The notes: a model not told the origin generated them from the sequence alone. DNA of 64,000 nt from an uncultured Desulfobulbaceae bacterium (GCA_947259115.1 CAMYKS010000008.1:1-64000); one strand, 5' to 3'. Counted from the stretch's first letter, positions 42,792 through 51,814 are shown. Made by a program: numbers and translations.

Positions 42792-44036
42792 CTATTTTAC
42801 TACGGCTGGTTTTCTCCAAAGCGGGGCAAAAACGTAGACCATTATCGGACCGGCGGTTAATCCTTCCGGAAGAGCAATAAAACCCATCATGAGACCGATT
42901 GCTATTGAGGCGGAAATCTCAAAAAACGTCATATTACGGAAGACTTGATTAAAATGTATCCAATTTATATGAAACAGACACATGAGGATGCCAGCCAACA
43001 ACAATCCCAATAAACCGACGACCGGCTGGCCTAATAATACCAGCGAAACAACAAGCCAGGCCCCGGCCGGACTTGGCAGGCCGCGAAAAAAACCGGCCGG
43101 TGTTTTATCCTTGGAGCGGGAATAGTCGTATAATCTTATGCAGGTGGCGATAAAGTAAAGGCCACCCATGACCATGGATAAGGGAGAGAAATTGTTCAGG
43201 GCTACTACTAAAAAGGCAGGACCTGCACCAAAGCTGATCAGATCGGCGAGCGTATCAAAATGTTTCCCAAATTTGCTGGTCACTCCCAGCTTTCTGGCTA
43301 CAGCGCCATCTATTAAATCAAAGGCCATTGCAGCAAAATTAAAAAAAACTCCCAACTCAATTCTATTATTTGCAGCGCACCAAATTGTCCCGAACCCGGC
43401 GGCAAGATTACATAAAGTAAGGATTTGCGGAATCATAACCGAGATTTTATTTTTTACCGCTTCCGGCAAGACACGAATTGCCACTGATATGCTTGCCAAA
43501 ATCACCGCAAGCCAGATAAGAAAATTACCTATAGTTGAGAGCCATGGAGTTACAGTCAATATAGCCATGGCAAAAAAGAATTTTGAAAAATTTTGCGCCA
43601 GAGCCTTTTTTTTGCCGAACTGATTGGCGCCCTCAACCTGTGCTCCACGAAGGAATGTTGAGGCCATATCCAGGGCAAACAAAACGCCAAGGCCGACCCT
43701 GTCAATTGTCGACCAGAATAAAACCAGGGTGCTGTATGTAATCAACTTATCAACCAGGGGATCAATGATTTTTCCCTGATCGCTGACCTGGCCTGTTTCC
43801 CTGGCCAGAGCACCATCAACAAGATCGAAAAGAATAACCATGGTTACGATCAGGAGGGCTAAGGCCCCGAAGAACTGCCAGGGCAATCCGGACCAGGCGG
43901 CCAATTCATTTTTAAAAACCCATGAAAACCAACCCGGAATAAAAATAACCAATCGGCCCCAAGTGATTTGATTTGGTGTAATACCTAAATCATAACCAAG
44001 CCAACGCACAAACCTGAAAAATAATATTTTTTTCAT
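42792..44036 (-). CDS. Double CDP-alcohol phosphatidyltransferase (PgsA-like plus PssA-like halves)
   Basis: A 414-residue membrane protein with two complete CDP-alcohol phosphatidyltransferase domains in one chain. The catalytic motif DGxxAR-x8-GxxxDxxxD appears twice: DLVDGALARETGQVSDQG with KIIDPLVDK (about residues 68-94), and DLIDGAVARKLGVTSKFG with KHFDTLADLISFGAGPA (about 240-272). The second is PssA-like (LADLISFG-APA); the first resembles PgsA-type phosphatidylglycerophosphate synthases. Each half has about six membrane helices. Inferred role is phospholipid head-group synthesis, possibly two reactions in one polypeptide. Single gene; the 229 bases upstream hold the repeat copy at 44217. 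Confidence 0.85.
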   Translation of the reverse strand: MKKILFFRFVRWLGYDLGITPNQITWGRLVIFIPGWFSWVFKNELAAWSGLPWQFFGALALLIVTMVILFDLVDGALARETGQVSDQGKIIDPLVDKLITYSTLVLFWSTIDRVGLGVLFALDMASTFLRGAQVEGANQFGKKKALAQNFSKFFFAMAILTVTPWLSTIGNFLIWLAVILASISVAIRVLPEAVKNKISVMIPQILTLCNLAAGFGTIWCAANNRIELGVFFNFAAMAFDLIDGAVARKLGVTSKFGKHFDTLADLISFGAGPAFLVVALNNFSPLSMVMGGLYFIATCIRLYDYSRSKDKTPAGFFRGLPSPAGAWLVVSLVLLGQPVVGLLGLLLAGILMCLFHINWIHFNQVFRNMTFFEISASIAIGLMMGFIALPEGLTAGPIMVYVFAPLWRKPAVVK

Positions 44037-44216
44037 TTTTTATTTTAACTTCAAACCACGTTTAATCCAAAATAATTTACACAAAGAGGAGATACTCAAT
44101 ATTGCTTCAATCAATAATCCAACTCGGACAGTTTTTATAGTTTATTAAAATCGGTTATCAACAACTTTTCGGGAAAACATATAAAAGTAAAGTAGATTAT
44201 CAGGCAAAAATTAAAC

Positions 44217-44256
44217 CATCAAGTTCACATCTGTCAGTTTGTTTACCAATTACACA
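44217..44256 (+). repeat. Short dispersed repeat, copy 2
   Basis: Partner of 13136-13175; reads TTCACATCTGTCAGTTTG, TTTACCAATTAC. It lies just past the 3' end of the zinc-ribbon gene. Possibly a worn relic of the TGTCAATC hairpin family. Confidence 0.4.
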
Positions 44257-44265
44257 TAATTCCTA

Positions 44266-44787
44266 TTATAAACCTATTTCCTGCTGCAGAAATGCAACTG
44301 CTCTGTTTTTTTCAGGATGGTTTTTTAAAATTTCACTTAGCTGCAGGACCGTGTCAAATACACTTTCTCCCAGGTGCGCTCTATTTAATGCCAAATAATC
44401 GCTGCGCTCTTTTTCCTTGCGCTGTTTTTGCTGCCAGGAACGGGACCAGAAATCAGCCAGATTTTCAAACAGTTTATTTTCAAGTATTGTTTGCAATTCT
44501 CCCCTGTCGAACCAGATGCCACCACATGCAGAACATCTTTCAAGATAGAAGGGAGCATCATCGTCCACCTTTGCCCTTATGAGGATCCCATGACAGGCAG
44601 GACATAACCCGGTCTTATCATCATGATCACCGATTGCTGTAATTTCAGGCAAAACAGTATCCTCGGGAGAAAAGGAGGTAGCTTTCATGTTCTTGTCCAG
44701 CCACATTCCTGAACATTCAGGACATGAAAACGGTTTACCAAAGCCTTCTTTCAGCAAATCTTCGGTTCTGCACTTCGGGCATTTCAT
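44266..44787 (-). CDS. Zinc-ribbon (zf-TFIIB) protein
   Basis: A 173-residue protein with two zinc ribbons of the zf-TFIIB type: CPKCRTEDL ... CPECSGMWLDK at the N-terminus and CPACHGILI ... CSACGGIWFDRGEL at about residues 65-105. The GIWFDRGEL wording is typical of the family. The C-terminal part is helical and charged. Function of these stand-alone proteins is not established. Single gene; the 265 bases upstream show nothing else except the flotillin-operon terminator. Confidence 0.85.
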   Translation of the reverse strand: MKCPKCRTEDLLKEGFGKPFSCPECSGMWLDKNMKATSFSPEDTVLPEITAIGDHDDKTGLCPACHGILIRAKVDDDAPFYLERCSACGGIWFDRGELQTILENKLFENLADFWSRSWQQKQRKEKERSDYLALNRAHLGESVFDTVLQLSEILKNHPEKNRAVAFLQQEIGL

Positions 44788-44974
44788 ATCATTCTTCTCC
44801 AGACAGATTGTTTATAGTTTCATTCTTCCGAGTTTAAACCAGTTAGCCTGTTAATTTCACAAGTCGAGATGCCGGCCTTTCACATTTCATTTTCCTGAAA
44901 TTCAACCAGCGAAAACAAATCTTTAAAAACAGCACGGTGTGTTTCTTGAGTTATTGAAGGCCACAGAAACGTAA

Positions 44975-45015
44975 AACGCGCCGCACTAATCAGTTTATGA
45001 CTACTACGGCGCGTT
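44975..45015 (-). terminator. Terminator of the flotillin operon
   Basis: AACGCGCCG (44975-44983) pairs perfectly with CGGCGCGTT (45007-45015) around a 23-base loop, and on the minus strand the stem runs into TTTT. It lies 37 bases after the flotillin stop. Confidence 0.65.
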
Positions 45016-45052
45016 ATGTCTTACTTTTTTTTCCAGCTGTTGCTCTTTTGAT

Positions 45053-46744
45053 TTACTTTTTCGGTGGTGAATTTGTTTGAGGAGTTTTTGGTGCTTTTGT
45101 TGGTTCAGGAGTTTCATCGACCTCAAGGGATGAAAGGCCCTGGATGTCAGACGACGATAAACCGACTTCTTTCAACAGGCCGTCAAGGATAGGGGCCTGG
45201 GCCCTATAGCGCAGAGCGCTGTTGACCACCTGGTCAGCGAGATTGCCGCCGCCTCCATTCCCGCCTGATGGCGCAGCACCACCACCATTGCCGGTAAGAC
45301 CATCAACCTGGATAATCTTAATGTTGTCAATTTTTTCCATGGGCTTGACCGATTCCCGAATAATCCGTTCCAGGTTTTCGATAATCTTGAATTTGGTCTG
45401 CATGGATACCTGGACGTCGGAGAGCACATTGGCCGCTTCATTGATTGCCCTTTTACCGGCTGCCTTGACAGAATAGGAGATTTCAGCAGCTGCTGCCTTG
45501 AGTTTTTCAGCCTCTGCATCACCTTCAGCACCAAGTCTCACAGCTTCTGCTTTATCGGCGGCAGCTACCCTCTGGGCCTCGGCAGCTACCTTTACCCTGA
45601 TTGCCTCACGCTCGGCATTTTTTGCTGCCTCAACCAGTTCGATCTGCTTATCACGGTTGGCAATCTCTACCTCCTGGGCTGTTTTTACTTGTTCTTCAGC
45701 TGCAATAGCCTTGGCTCTGGCGTAATCGGCCTGCTCCCGGGCTTCGGACTCAGCCCTTGATTTCTCGGAAATGGCAATATGCCGATCCTGCTCAGCAAGC
45801 TCAACGGTTTTTTTCTTTTCAATCTCCTGGGTTTCGATGGTCCGCTCTTTGGCAATCCTGGCCTCGTCAATCTGTCGATTTGCCAGGATCTTTGCCTCTT
45901 CCGCCTCTCTCTCTTTGGAAGCCTGTTCCGAAGCGATTTCCGCCTCCTGTGAAGCACGCCGGATGGCTATTTCGCGGGCCTGCTTAAGGCGGGCATACTC
46001 CTCATCACGCCCTATTTCAAGCTTTTGCTGTTCCGCCTCGTAGTTCTTATGGGCAATGAGAACACTATTGTCCTGCTCAATGTCATTACGGATCTTTTTC
46101 CTGGTTTCAATCTCTTCCGTCAAGCGGGTCAGACCTTCGGCATCAAAGGCATTGTTTGGGTTAAAAAAGTCTATGATTGTCTGGTCAAGCCCAGTAAGTG
46201 AAACAGATTCCAGCTCCAGGCCGTTCTTAAGCAAATCTTCGGTAACCACCTGCTGTACTTTCTGGACAAAATCAGAACGTTTCTCGTGCAGCTCTTCCAT
46301 GGCCATTTCCGCTGCAACGGAACGGAGCGCATCAACAAACTTACCCTCTATCAACTCTTTAAGTTCACCCGGATTCATGGTACGCAGACCCAGAGTCTGG
46401 GCCGCAGCGGCAATGGACTCTTTAATAGGTTGGGCACGGACGTAGAATTCAGCTTTAACATCGACCCGCATCCGGTCCCTGGTGATAAGGGCTTCCTCGT
46501 TATTTCTTCGGACTTCCAGGCGCAGGGTGTTCATGTTGACTGGAATTGTTTCGTGTAAAATGGGGAACACCAGGGCCCCTCCATTCATGATAACTTTCTG
46601 TCCGCCAAAACCGGTACGCACAAAAGATATTTCCTTGGTGGCTCTTCTGTACAAACGGGACAGTATGAGTCCTATTGCCAGAAGAGCAAAGACAATAATT
46701 ACGGCAATGAAACCTATTGTTATTAGTCCTGATCCTGTTTCCAT
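45053..46744 (-). CDS. Flotillin-like membrane protein (YqiK type)
   Basis: A 563-residue protein: one N-terminal membrane helix (about 8-30), an SPFH/band-7 domain (about 35-210), a long Ala/Glu-rich coiled coil (about 215-440) with EAEAEKLKAAAAE-type repeats, and a C-terminal region with a Gly-rich linker and Pro/Thr-rich end. This is the flotillin plan; such proteins scaffold membrane microdomains. It forms an operon with an OB-fold membrane protein (YqiJ-like), a PspA/IM30 protein and a ribbon-helix-helix protein, a set that in other bacteria is linked to membrane stress. Confidence 0.92.
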   Translation of the reverse strand: METGSGLITIGFIAVIIVFALLAIGLILSRLYRRATKEISFVRTGFGGQKVIMNGGALVFPILHETIPVNMNTLRLEVRRNNEEALITRDRMRVDVKAEFYVRAQPIKESIAAAAQTLGLRTMNPGELKELIEGKFVDALRSVAAEMAMEELHEKRSDFVQKVQQVVTEDLLKNGLELESVSLTGLDQTIIDFFNPNNAFDAEGLTRLTEEIETRKKIRNDIEQDNSVLIAHKNYEAEQQKLEIGRDEEYARLKQAREIAIRRASQEAEIASEQASKEREAEEAKILANRQIDEARIAKERTIETQEIEKKKTVELAEQDRHIAISEKSRAESEAREQADYARAKAIAAEEQVKTAQEVEIANRDKQIELVEAAKNAEREAIRVKVAAEAQRVAAADKAEAVRLGAEGDAEAEKLKAAAAEISYSVKAAGKRAINEAANVLSDVQVSMQTKFKIIENLERIIRESVKPMEKIDNIKIIQVDGLTGNGGGAAPSGGNGGGGNLADQVVNSALRYRAQAPILDGLLKEVGLSSSDIQGLSSLEVDETPEPTKAPKTPQTNSPPKK

Positions 46745-46824
46745 ACATACCTCCCCGTTTATATTAATTACTGATCATAGAACCGTTTTTGAAACTCAAT
46801 AAGATAGGTTTGATCTATTAATGC

Positions 46825-47544
46825 CTATGAACCTGATAAGCTGGTGCTGGTATTTTCAATACCCATGAAAGTGCCGCTCACCCGACGGACCAGCAGGATT
46901 TCGTCGCCAACCCCGAAAACCTTGCCGGGCATATCTGCTTCGGCCATTATGTAATGTTCCTTGCCGAAACTGTCTTTAACCTTGGCCTGGGCAGCCTGCC
47001 CATGCTTTGCCGTTCCAAGAACGATTACGGCAACCCGCCCGATTAAGGTGTCATGTGAAACTGCACTGGTTTCATCTTTTGGGATAATCTTGCTCAACCC
47101 GGAACCAATCAAGCGTGTTGCCGGAAAGGAGATAATCAGGGCCGGCATTACTGCCAGCATGCCGGGAAGCAGGGTGCCAAAGTAATTGTATGAAAACTTC
47201 TGGATACCCAAGCCGCTTAAACCAAATACTACCAGCATGACGATAAGCAGTATTATTACTGGCACCTGGCCAACTTTAAGCCAGGCCAGCAGTTTGGTGA
47301 AGGCCCCATGGGAACCGACATCTGCGCCGTCAATACCATCAATGTCCAGGTCCATATCAGCATCCAGATCCAGGTTTATATCAACATCGAGGTCAATATC
47401 CGGCAGCAGATTATCGACAAAGCCGGAAAGACCCAAACCCATAAGCGTGCCGACGCCTTCGATGACAGCAATAATCATCATAACGGCTAATGACACTGTA
47501 AATGGCAGATTTTCCGGTGCGGATAAAAAGGCTAGCATGGTCAT
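46825..47544 (-). CDS. YqiJ-like membrane protein with OB-fold (NfeD-like) tail
   Basis: A 239-residue protein with three or four membrane helices (about 15-40, 90-115, 120-145) and a C-terminal OB-fold (about 165-235: DTLIGRVAVIVLGTA, YIMAEADMPGKVFGVGDEIL), the NfeD-like part that partners flotillins. An unusual acidic stretch of alternating Asp (DIDLDVDINLDLDADMDLDI, residues 49-68) lies between the first two helices. Its position directly before the flotillin gene (80 bases) matches the yqiJ-yqiK pair of enterobacteria. Confidence 0.85.
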   Translation of the reverse strand: MTMLAFLSAPENLPFTVSLAVMMIIAVIEGVGTLMGLGLSGFVDNLLPDIDLDVDINLDLDADMDLDIDGIDGADVGSHGAFTKLLAWLKVGQVPVIILLIVMLVVFGLSGLGIQKFSYNYFGTLLPGMLAVMPALIISFPATRLIGSGLSKIIPKDETSAVSHDTLIGRVAVIVLGTAKHGQAAQAKVKDSFGKEHYIMAEADMPGKVFGVGDEILLVRRVSGTFMGIENTSTSLSGS

Positions 47545-47562
47545 AAACCCATATTCAGTGCT

Positions 47563-48261
47563 TTATTGGTCAGAGCCAGAATCTCTGCCCTTGATTGCTG
47601 CAAGACGTTCTTTAATGCGGTTGTTGCGGGACATCTGCTCCAGTTCAGCCAGTTGGGTAGCTGTTTTCCTGTCACCGGAGCCAACACCGGGCAAGCCCGT
47701 TTGTTTTGCCAGTACGCGGTCAAAGGCTGATGTCGCTTTATCCACAGCGCGGTCTACTTTTATACTTGTAGGCTCTGCCACAGTACCACCTGCAGTTGCT
47801 GAGGATGGAGGTGCCTCCTGTTGGGCTTTTCTAAACTCGTTAAGTTCTTCAACCATTTCACGGCGCTTGGCCTGCAGCGCAGCAATAAAACCTTCCAGCT
47901 CTTTTTCCTTGTCAGCGCTGTCGGCAATGGTCTGCTCAAGAACAGGAATCTGGGCCTCGATATCCAGCTGTGTCGAGATTGCCGCTTCAGCCAGGTCGTC
48001 TCGATCACTGGCGACAGCATCTTCTATTTGCGAGGCCAGGCTTTCATGCTTGCTGCTCTTTTCAACCAAGCGCTTGTTTGCCAAATGCTTTGTGGCAATC
48101 AAATTTCCCAGCTCACTGCGGACATCATCAATGGCTCCGTCAATCTCGCGAATCGCCTGCTCCATGACCGTTTCCGGCACAGCATTTTCAACAGCATCAA
48201 TGATAGAATTCATGCTGCCGCTTACCAATCTGCCTACCCTGCTTGCTAAAGATTCTTTCAT
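47563..48261 (-). CDS. PspA/IM30-family membrane-stress protein
   Basis: A 232-residue mostly alpha-helical protein. The N-terminal part fits PspA/IM30 (VPETVMEQAIREIDGAIDDVR, then long coiled coil to about residue 150), with a Pro/Ala/Ser-rich linker and a helical end. PspA proteins polymerise on damaged inner membrane. Its ATG overlaps the stop of the upstream ribbon-helix-helix gene (ATGA), so the two are translationally coupled; the YqiJ-like gene follows after 18 bases. Confidence 0.88.
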   Translation of the reverse strand: MKESLASRVGRLVSGSMNSIIDAVENAVPETVMEQAIREIDGAIDDVRSELGNLIATKHLANKRLVEKSSKHESLASQIEDAVASDRDDLAEAAISTQLDIEAQIPVLEQTIADSADKEKELEGFIAALQAKRREMVEELNEFRKAQQEAPPSSATAGGTVAEPTSIKVDRAVDKATSAFDRVLAKQTGLPGVGSGDRKTATQLAELEQMSRNNRIKERLAAIKGRDSGSDQ

Positions 48262-48788
48262 GTTTCCTTCTCCTTTGTAGATGTTGTCGACGATATAATA
48301 GACGCTAATTCAAGAACTTGTGCAATATTTTTATTAATAAGATTAGAGTCATAGCATGGGGCTTTGCGTGTTACCCCCATCCGTAAAACACTTTCGATAT
48401 ACCTGAAAACCTTTTGGGCCATCTCATTTTCCAATGACTGCAAATCAATTGTTGTCTTTTTTGTCTCCGTGTCTTGCTTAATTTGGTACGAGGTAAGAAA
48501 AGCCAGGCTCTCCATGAGACATTCTATAGTTATGGTAATAAATTCCGATTGGATATCTTCTTCATGTTCAGCTTTTTTAATCTGTTTCAGAAGTGGCGCA
48601 AGTTGCCTTTGGAGAATTGACAGCTGACCCACAAAATCCTGATCCATTGATGTATTTTCCTTTGTCTGCTTTATAAGAGCACGGATTTTATCACTGGGAG
48701 TAATTGCATCTTCAATTTTCAAACCTGCGATGAACTCTGCATCCTCCTGGCTGACCCGTACACTCAATGATACTTTTTTATTACCCAT
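48258..48788 (-). CDS. Ribbon-helix-helix-like protein heading the PspA-flotillin operon
   Basis: A 176-residue protein with no family I can name with certainty. Residues 4-40 (KVSLSVRVSQEDAEFIAGL, then SDKIRALIKQ) look like a ribbon-helix-helix DNA-binding fold: a basic beta strand followed by two helices. The remaining part is helical. It is the first gene of the operon, and its upstream region holds three TACATT units exactly 10 bases apart and a perfect inverted repeat, the kind of array such proteins bind. It may therefore be the autorepressor of the operon. GGAGGCC precedes the ATG. Confidence 0.72.
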   Translation of the reverse strand: MGNKKVSLSVRVSQEDAEFIAGLKIEDAITPSDKIRALIKQTKENTSMDQDFVGQLSILQRQLAPLLKQIKKAEHEEDIQSEFITITIECLMESLAFLTSYQIKQDTETKKTTIDLQSLENEMAQKVFRYIESVLRMGVTRKAPCYDSNLINKNIAQVLELASIISSTTSTKEKET

Positions 48789-48804
48789 TAAGGCCTCCTT
48801 TTAT

Positions 48805-48844
48805 TACATTTTTTTACATTTGTATACATTTTAATTACAAATGT
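48805..48844 (-). promoter_or_regulatory. Phased TACATT repeats and inverted repeat, likely operator
   Basis: TACATT starts at 48805, 48815 and 48825, one helical turn apart. ACATTTGTA (48816-48824) and TACAAATGT (48836-48844) form a perfect inverted repeat with an 11-base centre. The array lies 17 bases upstream of the ribbon-helix-helix gene start and would overlap its promoter. Confidence 0.7.
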
Positions 48845-48995
48845 CAAGAAAAGTTTACCTGCTATGGTTTTGAGCAACTCCCCTGAATACAAAAAGTTGC
48901 TTCAGGCGAGAGCTAAAAAATCATCCGGTACAGGATGGCGATATCATCGAGTTCAGGTTTAATGCCTGAAAAATGAGAAAATAAATTATTGTACC

Positions 48996-49034
48996 GCAGG
49001 TTGTCAGCCAATATAATACGTCTGACGATTGACA
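48996..49034 (-). repeat. TGTCAATC hairpin element, copy E
   Basis: On the minus strand: TGTCAATC, GTCAG, a 14-base loop, CTGAC, AACCTGC. The head TGTCAATCGT and tail ACAACCTGC are the same as in copy e3 (26908-26936) while stem and loop are different. Confidence 0.6.
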
Positions 49035-49062
49035 TACGCAGATTAGCGCGGATTTTAAGACA

Positions 49063-49089
49063 TCTGGTCGTGCAGACTGCACGACCAGA
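49063..49089. repeat. Perfect 13-base inverted repeat
   Basis: TCTGGTCGTGCAG (49063-49075), one A, CTGCACGACCAGA (49077-49089). It can form a strong hairpin or bind a dimeric protein. It lies about 180 bases past the stop of the last MacB-like permease gene on the minus strand, without a T run, so it is not a classic terminator. Confidence 0.6.
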
Positions 49090-49267
49090 AAGTTATCTGC
49101 CTCCGGCGGTCATGTTCTAGTCGTTGGTTCAAGTTTTCGTCTACCTAACTATCTTCCAGCATTAAATAATTTCTGTAATAAATATCGCGTAGCGTTGATA
49201 GTATGATCGCTGTCAACGACAGTGGTCATGTCAGCGAATATCTGCGTAGATCTGCGGTTAACAAAAA

Positions 49268-50467
49268 TTATTCACCCCGCAGGGCATCCACTGGGTTTAA
49301 GGCAGCGGCACGGCGGGCCGGCAATACTCCCGCCAATAAGCCTATCACAGCAGCCAATAATTCAGCTGCAATTATATAGGTCCAGGATGTATGGGTGGGT
49401 AAAGCCGGCACAATGAGTTCCAGCAGCCAGGCCCCGCCAACACCAAGCACCAGCCCTGCAAAGCCGCCAATTGCTGCCAGTATCACTGCTTCACCAAGAA
49501 AAATACCCAGGATCTGATTTTTTTCCGAGCCCAGGGCCCGCAGCAGTCCAATCTCGTTGGTCCTCTCATTAACGGCAATGGTCATGATTGTAAGAATCCC
49601 CACGCCGCCGACCAGCAGCGAAATGCCTCCCAGGCCACCCACCGCCAGAGTCAGGATATTGAGTATTTTACCTAGTATTTCCAGCATCTTTTCCTGGGTG
49701 GTGATGGTAAAATCCTCACTCCCGTGACGGGCGACCAGGATCTTTTTGATCTGCTCCGAAACCTCATCTGCTGAACTGCCCTCTTTATACAGGACATCGA
49801 TCTCCATGAGGCTTTCCCGGTTGAACATGGCAAGTGCTTTTGCCGTAGGTATCCATACGGTATCATCAAGATCAAAGCCAAGCATCTGCCCCTTGGATTC
49901 CATGGAACCTATTACTCTGTAGCGTTCTGAACCGATACGGATCCGTTTGCCCAGCACCTGGCCTGTGCCAAACAGCTCCTCCCTTACCTTGCTCCCAAGG
50001 ACAGCAAATGCACGCGCAGCACGGGGAGGATCATCGGGCAGAAACCGTCCGGCGGCTACCTTGAGTTTGAAGACCTCAGGGGCTGCCGAATCAATGCCGT
50101 AAATAGTTGTCCGCCGCTGCTTTTTGCCGGACTCGACCGAGGCATTACCCTGGACAACGGAAATCACGTCAACCACCTGGGGTATCCTGGCAAGGGCCTG
50201 GGCATCTTCAATGCTGAGCGGCCGGATATTGCTGATCAGGGCCCCGGAAATTCCCCCTGTTGTCACTCTGCCCGGATTGATGCCGATGAGATTTGTGCCG
50301 AACTGGGTAAATTCAGCCAGCATAAAACGATGCAGACCTTCACCGAGGGAGGTTAAGAGCACAACAGAACCAATACCGACAGCTATACCCAGGGCTGTGA
50401 GAAAACTTCTCATCCTGTGTGAGCGTACTGCACTGGTGGTCAGTTGGATAAAATCCCGGATGTACAT
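49268..50467 (-). CDS. MacB-type ABC exporter permease, second copy
   Basis: A 399-residue inner-membrane protein of the FtsX/MacB family: helix 1 at about 20-42 (LTALGIAVGIGSVVLLTSLG), a large periplasmic MacB_PCD domain (about 45-240), and three C-terminal helices (about 275-395) with NERTNEIGLLRALGSEKNQI. It pairs with the upstream permease (61-base gap) and the ATPase and adaptor further upstream, so the exporter probably uses a heterodimeric permease. Cargo unknown. Confidence 0.9.
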   Translation of the reverse strand: MYIRDFIQLTTSAVRSHRMRSFLTALGIAVGIGSVVLLTSLGEGLHRFMLAEFTQFGTNLIGINPGRVTTGGISGALISNIRPLSIEDAQALARIPQVVDVISVVQGNASVESGKKQRRTTIYGIDSAAPEVFKLKVAAGRFLPDDPPRAARAFAVLGSKVREELFGTGQVLGKRIRIGSERYRVIGSMESKGQMLGFDLDDTVWIPTAKALAMFNRESLMEIDVLYKEGSSADEVSEQIKKILVARHGSEDFTITTQEKMLEILGKILNILTLAVGGLGGISLLVGGVGILTIMTIAVNERTNEIGLLRALGSEKNQILGIFLGEAVILAAIGGFAGLVLGVGGAWLLELIVPALPTHTSWTYIIAAELLAAVIGLLAGVLPARRAAALNPVDALRGE

Positions 50468-50528
50468 CTTTCCTCTTGTCTTTCCCTCTCTGAATCCAAA
50501 ATATCAACCGGATAACCGGTTCAAAATT

Positions 50529-51734
50529 TCATCGGCGCGATAAAGCTAAAGCCGGTTCCTGCATAGAGGCTCTCCTTGCCGGCAGCACACCGAAAATAAT
50601 CCCTGTCCCCAAGGCCAGTCCAGAGGCGACAAATGGCGACCATGGCGCAAGTGCTAAATTATACTCCGGGAAGAAACCCGCCAACAGTTCCATGGCCACA
50701 AAGGCCAGAATAAACCCCAGAAATGCGCCGGCAGAGGACAGGAGTGCCGACTCTGTCAAAAACAACCCCATGATCTGAGATTGCTGTGCTCCCAGAGCTT
50801 TCAAGAGGCCGATCTCGGAACGCCGGTTGGAGATGGCCACCAGCATGATATTCATAATCATGATACCGGCCACCACCAGGCTGATAGCTGCAATGCCGCC
50901 CACCGTCAGAGTAAGGGCCCTGAAAATCCTGTCAAAGGTGGCAAGTACAGCATCCTGGGTAATAACCGTAATGTCATCCTCACCCTCGTGACGGGCCCGG
51001 ATAATGGATAGTATTGACACCTTGGCACGCTCTACGGCATCTTCACTGACAGCTTCAACCACTATACGGAACAAAGAAACCCTGTTGAAAAGCGCTTGAG
51101 CTGTTGCCACCGGAATTATGACCAGTTCGCCCATATCTTCCCCCAGTGAAACCCCGGTATCAGCCAGAACGCCAATCACCCGAAAACGGCGGTCACCAAT
51201 CCTGAGCCATTTGCCCAGGGCCTGCTGATTGCCGAAAAGTTCCTTCTTGCCCTTTGATCCGATAACACAGACATTTCCACCACGGTCCAGGTCACCATGG
51301 GGCAGGAAAGTACCCTGTCCCATGGTCAAACGTCGCACTTCAAGGAAATCGGCGCTTGAACCCATGATGATCATTTCCCTTTCCAGCTGCCGGACGGAGA
51401 CCGGTGCCGAACCGGCGATTATGGGAGCCACGCGGCGAATGGCAGTTGACTGTGACAGGGCCATGGCATCATCAAGGGTGAGGTCACGGGGCGTTTCCCC
51501 AAGAAGCGGAGGCGGGCCTCCCGTCGTTTCCGAACGGCCCGGAATGACTATGAGGAGATTTGTACCCAGGGAGGCAAACTGGTCTATGACATAGCGCCTG
51601 CCGCTGTCACCCAGGGAGATAAGCAGAATAACAGAGGAAACGCCGATGGCCATGGCAAACAGCGTCAGAATGGTGCGGCTGCGGCTGGCTGTAGCTGCCT
51701 GCAAACTGAATATACCGATGTCCCTGGCCCGCAT
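50529..51734 (-). CDS. MacB-type ABC exporter permease, first copy
   Basis: A 401-residue permease of the same plan as the next gene: helix 1 LTLFAMAIGVSSVILLISLG, periplasmic MacB_PCD domain, and C-terminal helices with SNRRSEIGLLKALGAQQSQI. It shares about a third of residues by eye with the downstream copy, so the two come from an old duplication. The 257 bases separating it from the ATPase gene hold an inverted, A+T-rich repeat related to R1, which suggests insertion into the operon. Confidence 0.9.
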   Translation of the reverse strand: MRARDIGIFSLQAATASRSRTILTLFAMAIGVSSVILLISLGDSGRRYVIDQFASLGTNLLIVIPGRSETTGGPPPLLGETPRDLTLDDAMALSQSTAIRRVAPIIAGSAPVSVRQLEREMIIMGSSADFLEVRRLTMGQGTFLPHGDLDRGGNVCVIGSKGKKELFGNQQALGKWLRIGDRRFRVIGVLADTGVSLGEDMGELVIIPVATAQALFNRVSLFRIVVEAVSEDAVERAKVSILSIIRARHEGEDDITVITQDAVLATFDRIFRALTLTVGGIAAISLVVAGIMIMNIMLVAISNRRSEIGLLKALGAQQSQIMGLFLTESALLSSAGAFLGFILAFVAMELLAGFFPEYNLALAPWSPFVASGLALGTGIIFGVLPARRASMQEPALALSRR

Positions 51735-51814
51735 TTACTTATTCCCTCATCGTCTCAAAGGTTTGCCGGTTAAGCTCTTCATGCAGGGCAATAAACATCA
51801 TGTGGGCTTATATT

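Larger units (their letters stand above)
48845..49267. other. Gene-free stretch with palindromes and worn repeats
   Basis: Between the ribbon-helix-helix gene (whose promoter lies at its left edge) and the 3' end of the MacB-like genes. It contains TGTCAATC hairpin copy E (48996-49034), worn GCAGATTAGCGCGGAT-type repeats, a 13-base perfect palindrome at 49063-49089, and CTGTC-AACG-ACAG at about 49210-49222. No protein gene or RNA gene was recognised. Confidence 0.5.

Noticed and set aside
47186-48280. A long plus-strand open frame (364 codons, Ser/Thr-rich) opposite the OB-fold and PspA genes
   Set aside because: It is the antisense shadow of two well-supported genes; composition is biased as expected for a reversed Ala/Glu-rich coding sequence and no family is recognisable.
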